From Oscillatoriaceae cyanobacterium M7585_C2015_266 (lineage in GTDB: Bacteria > Cyanobacteriota > Cyanobacteriia > Cyanobacteriales > Oscillatoriaceae), in NCBI GenBank assembly GCA_015295835.1, contig DVEG01000004.1:1-64000 (forward strand): 64,000 bases of DNA, given 5' to 3'. Below, piece by piece: positions 30,578 through 38,900 of this stretch. Each line of letters opens with the position of its first letter. The stretch's first letter is position 1. The notes beneath the pieces were generated by a model. That model was not told the DNA's origin. It was given only the letters and a program-made list of their open reading frames with translations, and did no database searches. The position numbers and the translations under genes are program-made.

Positions 30578-30955
30578 ATGAGTCTTAATATCGTAAACTT
30601 AGTAGGCCGCGCGGGCAGAAACCCGGATGTGAGATATTTCGACTCCGGTAGTGTTAAGTGTACCCTGACTTTAGCAGTAAACCGTCCCTCTCGCAATACT
30701 GACGAACCTGACTGGTTTGAGTTGGAACTCTGGGGTAAAACAGCAGAGGTAGCTTCCAACTACGTCCGCAAAGGGAGTTTGATTGGGGTGCAAGGTGCTT
30801 TGAAGTTTGAATATTGGCTGGATCGCAACACGGGGGCTAAACGCTCCAAACCAGTAATTAAGGTTGAGCGCCTAGAACTGTTGGGTTCTAAGCAAGACAC
30901 TGCTGCCGCCGCAGACAATTATGGCACAGAGGGTGACGACGGCGGCGAGTTCTAG
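30578..30955 (+). CDS. ssb: Single-stranded DNA-binding protein
   Basis: This 125-residue protein has a single OB fold: MSLNIVNLVGRAGRNPDVRY, CTLTLAVNR, WFELELWGKTAEVASNYV and KGSLIGVQGALK. It coats single-stranded DNA in replication and repair. ATG 30578 is chosen because the family begins with exactly this sequence; a TTG five codons earlier adds nothing. The C-terminal tail is acidic but ends EGDDGGEF instead of the usual DDDIPF-type peptide that recruits partner proteins. A small TGGGT/ACCCA hairpin (30545-30560) lies in the leader. Confidence 0.94.
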   Translation: MSLNIVNLVGRAGRNPDVRYFDSGSVKCTLTLAVNRPSRNTDEPDWFELELWGKTAEVASNYVRKGSLIGVQGALKFEYWLDRNTGAKRSKPVIKVERLELLGSKQDTAAAADNYGTEGDDGGEF

Positions 30956-30999
30956 TGAGTGGCTAGTGGCTGAAAGTCTGCTAAAGCTTGCGCGCTCGC

Positions 31000-31743
31000 T
31001 CAATAGCGAATTTGCAAGGTAACTGTTGCTTCTACCTGCTGTTGGCCACCAATTACAGGGGTTGAAGGTGCTTTATCAGCGGCTCTCTCATTTACAACGG
31101 AAAATAAAATCGGGGGGGCGTAAGCACCGCTAATTTGAATGCCGATTATCTCTTGCTTGGTTAGATTTAGGGCGCTCAAAACTGCTGCGGCTTGTTTTTG
31201 GGCCTCTTCCGTAGCTTCGCGCAGAGCTTGTTGTTGGGCTTGTGCGATCGCGGTTTCAGCGGCAACAAAGCTAATACCGTCAATCCGCGTCGCCCCTGCT
31301 TTCACGGCTTCGTCTAGCAATGAGCCAGTTTTTTCAGCCTCTTGGCGAAAGCTGACGGTGTTGGTAGCAATATAGCCGCTGAGGCGCTGCATGTTATTCT
31401 CATAACTATAAACCGGATTAAGACTGATACCGCTGGTTTGTAATTTTTCTACTCCTCGCGAGCGCAATAATTTCACCACCGCATCCACTCGGCGCGCCGC
31501 TTCCTGCTGAACTTCAGCCGCCGTTTTTCCCTGAACCTCTACCCCTAAACGCACTTGCGCAATTGTTGCCGGTATTTCCTCCACGCCCCTACCGGTGACG
31601 GTGAGTATTCGCATGGGCACCTCTCGTATCATTGCCCCTTGCTGTTGCGCCCAAACCGGAGCAGCAAGCATCAGGCTCACTAAGCTCGCGGCTATCCCAG
31701 CCTTGACTGTGGAAAAATATTTAAGATAGCTACTCACAGACAT
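31000..31743 (-). CDS. SIMPL-domain (DUF541) periplasmic protein
   Basis: This 247-residue protein has an N-terminal signal peptide with hydrophobic core AGIAASLVSLMLAAPVWA and a likely cut before QQQ, so it is exported. The rest is one SIMPL domain: ILTVTGRGVEEIPATIAQVR, VEVQGKTAAEVQQEAARR, GVEKLQTSGISLNPVYSYEN and AGATRIDGISFV. Bacterial homologues form periplasmic oligomers and some protect against oxidative stress; the role here is unknown. Convergent with ssb. Confidence 0.92.
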   Translation of the reverse strand: MSVSSYLKYFSTVKAGIAASLVSLMLAAPVWAQQQGAMIREVPMRILTVTGRGVEEIPATIAQVRLGVEVQGKTAAEVQQEAARRVDAVVKLLRSRGVEKLQTSGISLNPVYSYENNMQRLSGYIATNTVSFRQEAEKTGSLLDEAVKAGATRIDGISFVAAETAIAQAQQQALREATEEAQKQAAAVLSALNLTKQEIIGIQISGAYAPPILFSVVNERAADKAPSTPVIGGQQQVEATVTLQIRY

Positions 31744-31958
31744 TTACTCCTCATTTTTATATAGCGCTGTTAAGTTCTAGCGCCTTTTCTCCTGTATTTC
31801 AACTCTGCCATTGCTCTATCCAGAAATTCGAATCGGTTTCAAATTTGGAAACTTACCTACAGCGGGCAGGGATTTCCGACATGGATTTGCTGACATCGCA
31901 GTGCTTTTTACTGCTGTAAAATTATCTTAATCTGGTTGAAAAAAAGAGAGAATTATTA

Positions 31959-32171
31959 GTGGCTTATTGGCTTTTCAAAAGTGAGCCGGAAGAATATTCC
32001 TGGGCTGATTTAGAGCGAGAAGGAGACGGGATTTGGGATGGGGTGAAAAATCCCCTTGCCCTCAAGCACTTGCGGGCAATCGCGCTCGCTGACTTAGTCT
32101 TGACATATCATACCGGCAAAGAACTTACATCTATCCGGAGAGTGAAAACTCACTCCAGCCCTCAATCGTAA
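31959..32171 (+). pseudogene. Truncated EVE-domain gene
   Basis: The first about 50 residues are a typical EVE domain start: MAYWLFKSEPEEYSWADLE, IWDGVKNPLALKHLRAI and LVLTYHTGKE. EVE domains are PUA-like readers of modified bases and are normally about 150 residues long. Here homology stops after HTGKE, and the frame ends 15 unrelated residues later, so about two thirds of the domain are missing. No continuation is visible in the other frames. The next gene begins within 50 bases without a normal start codon, which suggests one deletion removed the end of this gene and the start of its neighbour. Confidence 0.8.
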
Positions 32172-32209
32172 ATTTTCCTATAGCCTTTAAAATATTTTAT
32201 TCCCTAAAG

Positions 32210-33001
32210 ATTAATCATATATCAGCAACTAAGCTGCAAACCTATCAGCGGTGCCCTAAAGCCTATTATTTCCGCTACGAGCGCCAAATCAAAAACCCCA
32301 GTTTCTTCGGCTCAAATGCACTGGGAATTGCTCTCCACAAAACTCTTGCTCATATTTACGGCTACTGGCACTATCTAGAGCCGCTTCCCAGTAGAGATTG
32401 GATCGAGCACTGCTGGAGCTTGTACCACACTAAGCTAAATCCTTCTCAAATTGAAGAAGGCAGAGAAATTCTTAGAAAATATTACGACTCTTTTATCGCC
32501 ACTCTAACAGCTCTACACCAGCCGCTTACAGTTGAGGGGAGAATTCAAACCCGCCTGGCTATTGAAAATATAGAATTCAATCTCACTGGGCGGTTCGATC
32601 GCCTCGATTGGCTGGATGACGGTTTAGAATTAATTGATTACAAATCCGGCAAAGAAAGGAAAGAACTTGACTCTGCAGAAATTGATTTACAAATAGGTTT
32701 GTACTATCTGGCGTTAGAGGAAAAATATAAAAAAAGTCTCAAGCGGCTGAGTTTACTCTACTTGAGAACAGGCGAAAAAGTCAGTTTTGATACTACTGAC
32801 GCTCACAAACAACTGGTAAAAGCAACTATCGGTAAAATAGCTTTACAACTGCGATATGACTGCCAGTGGGAGCCTGCTCCCGGAGCAAAATGCCAAACTT
32901 GCTCCTATTCTTGCTATTGTTCAGCTGTGACAGAAAATCCCCTACCCCTGCCAGATTATGCCAAGCCAGAATGCGAGTTGCAATTGGTACTGGGCTTTTA
33001 A
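32210..33001 (+). CDS. RecB/Cas4-like PD-(D/E)XK nuclease, start codon missing
   Basis: The frame reads from about 32210 to 33001 and gives some 263 residues with a complete-looking nuclease domain. It contains ISATKLQTYQRCPKAYYFRY at the start, ALGIALHKTLAHIY, the catalytic Asp in GRFDRLDW and ELIDYKSGK (D...E/D-x-K). At the end is the cysteine cluster CQTCSYSCYC which, with the early Cys, matches the iron-sulfur site of Cas4/AddB-like nucleases. No ATG, GTG or TTG precedes the conserved N-terminus in frame, only ATT at 32210; the first TTG (32420) would cut off the N-terminal third. The gene is either started at ATT or is inactivated at its 5' end. Confidence 0.75.
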   Translation: MNHISATKLQTYQRCPKAYYFRYERQIKNPSFFGSNALGIALHKTLAHIYGYWHYLEPLPSRDWIEHCWSLYHTKLNPSQIEEGREILRKYYDSFIATLTALHQPLTVEGRIQTRLAIENIEFNLTGRFDRLDWLDDGLELIDYKSGKERKELDSAEIDLQIGLYYLALEEKYKKSLKRLSLLYLRTGEKVSFDTTDAHKQLVKATIGKIALQLRYDCQWEPAPGAKCQTCSYSCYCSAVTENPLPLPDYAKPECELQLVLGF

Positions 33002-33983
33002 CTTCTGGTAATAATGAAATCCCTACTTTTTGAGGAATTGGAATTTTATTGGATTGTGAGGTTTGAGGCATTGGGGGTTGAGTACCTCAGGGAAGGCTAG
33101 CGGGTAAATGCTATTATTCTAATGTTCCAAGGGTAAGCACGCGATCGCAACTATCAGCGTTTTTTCTTAACCTGAAAAAGCGATCGCGCTTTCTAAATTC
33201 CTTTTTAAGTGACGGCTATCAGTAAATCCCTTGTGATTTTAAGGGCTGCAAAATTTAGTCACAACTTTTTTGGGCACTTGCTAAACCATTCATACGTCTA
33301 AGCCCGATTGGCAGTTATACTTGGGAGCTTACTTTTTGGCTGTTTCTGGGGAGAAGAAGCTACTCCTGCTTGACTGCTTGACTGAAAAAACTAGATTATG
33401 GTAGAGACTGCTTGTTAGGAGAGCTGGAAATGGTGAGGGCTGACAAAAAAGATTGTAGTAGATGTGCATTTCAACAGTGCAGGGAAAATTCACTATAATC
33501 CAAAAAAACTTTTTCATAGTTTACCTTGCCAGGTTTAGCACAAATTATTCACATAAGGAGAGAAAAAATGCTACCGAAACAGAATTTACTCAACCGTCTT
33601 TAACGAGACACTCGACACTTCATACTCTACAAAACATGGTTAGATATATGATTTGATTTACGCCACTCTTGCATAAATGCAGAGCAATTATCTACTTTAG
33701 CCGCTCTCCTCTGTTAGTTGTGCTTCTCGAACTAGGGTAATAGTCACTTTTCCATAAAATGGCCAAACTCAGGCATTAAAACAAATTTTTAAAAAATAGC
33801 TTAAAAGTACCCGGTTTTGTTGCTGATTTCACTGTATAGAATACACGACCTATGCTCTGGAGACGTCTGGCAACCATGATGGCCACAAACCAGTCTTAAA
33901 TCAGTAGAAAAAATTGTAACTTTCTACAAGCCTAAATACTCACCCCAGTCTTATGTTTCTGTCAGGAGAAGGAGATTAATCAA
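33002..33983. other. 982-base gene-free stretch
   Basis: No credible gene is seen. Two HIP1 octamers (33141-33148 and 33180-33187) bracket a weak hairpin with T- and A-rich arms, which may end the nuclease transcript. At 33568 an ATG behind a good AAGGAG site opens only an 11-codon frame. If the stop at 33601 is ignored it continues RDTRHFILYKTWLDI, so it could be a leader peptide or a gene relic. The last 140 bases form the leader of the secreted peptide gene. Confidence 0.5.
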
Positions 33984-34211
33984 ATGAAAACCCAACTTTT
34001 AAGCACGATAATGGTAGTGCCGATTCTGCTAGTGCTATTTATCAGTCAGAGTTTCGCTAGTAGTAATCTGGAAATCGGAAATATCCAACTTGGCTTATCC
34101 AATGGGCTAAATACCAGTACGGAGCGATATCAGGCAGAAACGGATCTGTCTGCTCCTGTAGCCAAAGGGAGGCGAACTAGAGAATGTCGCATTTTGAGGA
34201 TTTGCGACTAG
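33984..34211 (+). CDS. Small secreted peptide precursor with two cysteines
   Basis: This 75-residue protein is preceded by a strong ribosome site (AGGAGAAGGAG, ending about 8 bases before ATG), which supports real translation. Residues 1-25 form a classical Sec signal peptide with core MVVPILLVLFISQSFA and a likely cut at SFA-SS. The mature part of about 50 residues is polar and ends in a basic segment KGRRTRECRILRICD holding the only two cysteines, five residues apart. The dibasic GRR before it could be a processing site. I recognise no family. The position 300 bases upstream of the AAA/STAND gene pair may be chance. Confidence 0.6.
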   Translation: MKTQLLSTIMVVPILLVLFISQSFASSNLEIGNIQLGLSNGLNTSTERYQAETDLSAPVAKGRRTRECRILRICD

Positions 34212-34334
34212 CTTCATTTTTCTCTCAATTAGTAACCGAACCGTGCAGAATAATTTACACAGCCTTGCCAGGGTAATTTTTACTGCTAGCAAAGGATAAT
34301 GTGTACTTTATTGTGCGCGCTTAATTAAAAAATG

Positions 34335-34369
34335 TCTCACTTGTCAATCATGTGATGTGGGAAGTGAGA
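34335..34369 (+). repeat. 8-base stem-loop after the secreted peptide gene
   Basis: TCTCACTT (34335-34342) pairs exactly with AAGTGAGA (34362-34369). The loop contains the smaller hairpin ATCATGTGAT. A run of eight T follows at 34386-34393, 16 bases later, so it is a poor but possible terminator of the peptide transcript. Confidence 0.5.
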
Positions 34370-34508
34370 ATTTCGGGGCTGTGGCTTTTTTTTGCATGTT
34401 CAGTGATTACGTAAAGCTAATTTTTAAGCTAATTTACAGGCTGAAAAATCAAAATATGCATAGTATTTTAGGATTAGGGAAAGAAATTACAACCAGGATA
34501 ATTAATGA

Positions 34509-35885
34509 ATGAAAACGATGAAATTAGATTTACCGAAATTTTTTAGAGCCTGTAATCCCAGCAGAACTTTAAATTTTGGAAATGACGAGGAGCGCAAGTA
34601 CTATATCGATTTTTCCAGTGTCAGGGGAAGCAACATTATTCGAGAAGTAGAAAGAACTATTACGCTTTTAGCCGGCGACGCACCGAGTTGCCAACTATTT
34701 ACTGGGCATATCGGCTGTGGAAAATCGACAGAATTGCTACGTCTGAAAGCAGAATTGGAAGTGCAGGGTTTTCATGTTGTTTACTTTGAGTCTAGTCAAG
34801 ACTTAGACATGGGAGACGTAGATATTACTGATATTTTACTAGCGATCGCTCGTCAAGTTAGCGAAAGCATAGAAAAACTAAAAATCAAATTGCAACCACA
34901 AGGTTTCAAAGCGATTCTAAAGGGAGCAGCTGAACTTTTGCAAACAGAACTTGATGTAAGTGCTGGATTTTGCGTGCCCGGAATAGCTGAAATAAAAGGC
35001 AACAATCAAGGGCAAATTTCTCTATCTGCAGGTATTGGTTATATCACCTTGAAAACCAAGGATTCTCCTAAACTACGCGGCAAATTGCGTCAGTATTTAG
35101 AACCGCGCGCTAATAGTATTTTAGAAGCAATCAATGATGACTTGCTGGTTCCGGCTACAGAACAATTAAAACGTTTTGGTAAAAAAGGACTGGTAGTAAT
35201 CGTCGATAATCTTGACAGAATAGACAGCTCGCTAAAACCATCGGGTCAACCTCAACCAGAATATCTTTTTGTCGAACGCGGCGAACAGTTAAATAAACTT
35301 AAGTGTCACGTTGTTTATACTATTCCTCTCGTCTTGATTTTCTCAAATGACTTGGGAAGACTGACGAATCGCTTTGGCGTCAACCCTAAAGTTTTACCAA
35401 TGGTGCCAGTAAAATTGCGGAATGGTTCCCCTTGTGCGGAAGGGATGGCACTACTACGGCAGATGGTGCTAGCAAGAGCATTTCCAGAAATTCCTGAAAA
35501 ACAGCGCCTTAGTCTGATAAACGAATTATTTGATAGCCCCCAAACCCTCGATCGCCTCTGCTGTGTCAGTGGGGGTCACATGCGAAACCTGTTAGTTTTG
35601 CTATATGGGTGCTTGCAAAAACAAGATCCTCCTATTTCTAGAGAATGTTTGGAAACTACTATTAAGCAACGCTGTAATGAACTAAACCTGGCGATTACTC
35701 CAGATGAGTGGGAGGTGCTGCTCAAGGTGGCTAAACAAAAAGATGTTCGGAGTGAAATCGGATATCAAACTATGTTGCGCAGTCTGTTCGTGTTTGAATA
35801 TCGCGATCGCGACGGTTCCTGGTTTGACATCAATCCAATTTTGAAAGAAGCTAAAAACTTTCAGAAGCTATTAGAATTAAATTAA
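34509..35885 (+). CDS. AAA/STAND-like P-loop ATPase
   Basis: This 458-residue soluble protein has Walker A GHIGCGKST (66-74) and Walker B LVVIVDNLDRID (about 230-241). The C-terminal half reads like a helical lid and winged-helix (SGGHMRNLLVLL, ITPDEWEVLLKVA, MLRSLFVFEYRDRDGSWFDI). The last motif, ending in a short Asp-Ile segment, is common to predicted regulatory NTPases. It lies 98 bases upstream of the giant WD40 protein on the same strand, so I predict a two-gene operon with one ATPase serving the other. No enzymatic effector domain is visible. ATG 34518 is an alternative start. Confidence 0.78.
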   Translation: MKTMKLDLPKFFRACNPSRTLNFGNDEERKYYIDFSSVRGSNIIREVERTITLLAGDAPSCQLFTGHIGCGKSTELLRLKAELEVQGFHVVYFESSQDLDMGDVDITDILLAIARQVSESIEKLKIKLQPQGFKAILKGAAELLQTELDVSAGFCVPGIAEIKGNNQGQISLSAGIGYITLKTKDSPKLRGKLRQYLEPRANSILEAINDDLLVPATEQLKRFGKKGLVVIVDNLDRIDSSLKPSGQPQPEYLFVERGEQLNKLKCHVVYTIPLVLIFSNDLGRLTNRFGVNPKVLPMVPVKLRNGSPCAEGMALLRQMVLARAFPEIPEKQRLSLINELFDSPQTLDRLCCVSGGHMRNLLVLLYGCLQKQDPPISRECLETTIKQRCNELNLAITPDEWEVLLKVAKQKDVRSEIGYQTMLRSLFVFEYRDRDGSWFDINPILKEAKNFQKLLELN

Positions 35886-35983
35886 CACAGGTATTAATCA
35901 GTAAACAAATGACAGGCAGAGGTGAGTCCAATCTTTCTTTTCTTTAATTCCAATCTCCACACTTCACACACTTTTAAGATAGT

Positions 35984-38900
35984 ATGGATGAACCTCTAGC
36001 ACAACCAGATGTAGCTGCACAAAACCAGGCAGCATTACAGAGTCTCTCTAGAATGATCGCGCTTTGTCAGGGGACATTTTCTATAACTTTGCTGCGTTGC
36101 AACTATTTAAGCTTGCGCTCTCTTTCAGCACAGCAGCTGCGCGATATGTGCGATTTTCCGATTCGCGAACTCTTCCTCCCGCCTGATGTCAAGAGCTTGT
36201 ATAATTTTATCGAAAAAGAAATTGCTACCTCTGAAACGCCGGCATTGATGGTGTTTGGTTTGGAGTCGGTGCAAGGAATTGAGAAAGTTCTCACCTCAAT
36301 GAATGCAGAACGGGAATTGTTTCGTAATAATTTTCACTTCCCGTTACTATTGTGGGTTACAGATGAGATTTTGCGAACCCTGATTCGCACAGCTCCGGAT
36401 TTCTACAGTTGGGCTTCTACTTGTCAATTGCTTTTGGGGACTTCCGAGCTAATTGATTTCATCCGTGAAAGTAACGAGCGCGTATTTTCTGCGGTTTTGC
36501 AAGCTTTTACTGAAACGTTTCGACCTAATTCTACTATCCTGGGTCCTTTGGGCTATTCGGAACTTGAATCAGCGCGTCGCGACTTGCTGGCTCTCGGTGT
36601 GCAATTAGCTCCAGAGCTGGAAGCGGGTTTGCAATTTATCCGGGGAAGGGATGATTACATTAATGATCGCATCGATGCAGCTATAGAGAATTACCGCCAG
36701 AGTTTAGCTTTTTGGCAGCAGGGGAAAGATGATAATAAACAGATTTCTCATTCTCGACTCTCTACTCCAAATAACACTTTTTTAGAGCGGCAAGGTATCG
36801 TACTTTGCCGTATTGGGCTGTGCTATTCCCGCAAGGCGGAATTGCAGCCGGCACAAAGTCAGAAGCATTGGCAGCAAGCTAGGGATTGTTTGTTACAGGG
36901 GGTGGAAGCTTTTAAACAAGCTGGGCGCGAGGATTTAGTCGCTAAGTTCAAAACCGAACTTATGGAGGTACTGCGGCACCTAAAAGCCTGGGAAGATTTA
37001 CAAGAATTAGCGGCAGAAGCTCTGCGGTTACATCAAGTTTATAACCAGCAAGTGCAGCTTTCTCAAGATTACGGGTTTCTCGCGGAAGTTGCTTTGGAAC
37101 AGTGTAACTGGACAGTAGCCAAGCACCGGGCCAAACAAGCATTGGCCATTCTCGCGCTGGCGGCACGGCAAAAACAAGCGAATGCTTCGACGCTGTCACA
37201 GCATCAGGGCTTGTATTTGTTGCTGCTGGCGCGGGCACAGCAGAAATTGGGGCAGTATTCGCAAGCTATTCGCCAACTGGAAGCCGCTCGCAAGGAGAGT
37301 GATCCCCAATACGCCCCCCGTTTGTATTTGGAGATATTGGAGGAGTTGCGCAAACTCTATTTCCAGCAACATCGCTATTTAGAAGCGTTTGAACTTAAAC
37401 AAGAACAGCGGGCGCTGGCAGCACAATATGGCTTAAGCGCTTTTATCGGGGCGGGATGCCTGCAGCCACAATTACAAGTGCGCAACCCAGCGGTGGAATC
37501 TATTGCACCGAGTGTCACTCTGCCTCCAGAGATTACGGTTTCTCGCCGACAGCAGGATGTGAATAATTTACTGAATCGGATTAGCAGTACCCAGCATAAG
37601 CTGACGGTTATTCATGGGCAGTCTGGTGTGGGCAAAAGTTCGATTGTGCGAGCGGGTTTGGTGCCGGCGCTGAAACAAACTGTGACTATTGCCCGCGATG
37701 TTTTGCCTGTGGTGCTTTCTGGGTATACTGATTGGGTTGTGCATTTGGGGCAATTGCTTGCTGAGGGGCTTCAAGAAATGAGGAGCCTCTATTTGTCTGC
37801 CCCCCTAGATTCGACGACGGCGATTGTTGAGCAGTTGCGTTTGAATGGCGAGCGCAATCTGTTGACTGTTTTGATTTTTGATCAGTTTGAAGAATTTTTT
37901 TTCCTAGCTAAAAATCAAGCCACTAAACAGGTTTTTTTTGAATTTTTGCGCGATTGCTTGGACGTTCCTTTTGTTAAGGTCATCCTTTCTATGCGTTCGG
38001 ATTTCCTGCATTATTTGTTAGAAGGGATCCGCCTCACTAATTTGGATGCTATTAATAACGATATTCTCAGCAAAACCATTCTCTACTATTTGGGTAATTT
38101 ATCTCCTGAAGATGCCAAAGCCGTTATTCAAAGTTTAACGGAACGTTCTCAGTTTTATTTAGAACCGGAGTTAACGGAGCGGTTAGTACAGGATTTGGCC
38201 AGTGAAATGGGAGAAGTTCGTCCCATTGAGTTGCAGGTAGTTGGATCCCAACTGCAAACTAATAATATTAGAACTTTAGAACAATACGAAAAACACGGTC
38301 CTAAAACTAAATTAGTTGAGCAATTTTTAGAAGAAGTTGTTAAAGATTGCGGCCCAGAAAATGAACGTTCTGCTCGTCTTATTTTGTATTTTTTAACAGA
38401 TAAAAATGATCCGAGGCCGTTAAGAACAAAGGATGAATTAGCGGCAAAATTATCGGAATTAGAGCCGGGTCAAAAAATAGATTTAGATTTAGTTTTAAAG
38501 ATTTTAGTGAAATCAGGATTGGTTTTTTTAGTTGGGGAATTTCCCACGCCTTTTTATCAGCTCGTACACGATTACCTGGCTGCTTTTATTCGGCAGCAAA
38601 ACGAACCCGATTTGTCAGAAATAGAAAACCTACGGAAACGTGAAAAAATGAGTAAAGCTGAGATTGAGCAACTGCGCAAGGAAAAAGAAATGGTAGACCA
38701 ACTTAAAGAAACTAAAGCGAGGCTGAATTTATTGTTAAGGGTGACGATCACAGGAGCTGCGATCGCTGCACTGGTGTTGGTCTCGCTGATTTGGCTGGCC
38801 ATTGCTCAAACGCAAGAAGCGATTTCACAAAGAAAAGAAGCTGAAAAAGCCCGCACCGACGCGCTAAAGGCGGCATCTTCAGCACTGGTGATCTCAAATG

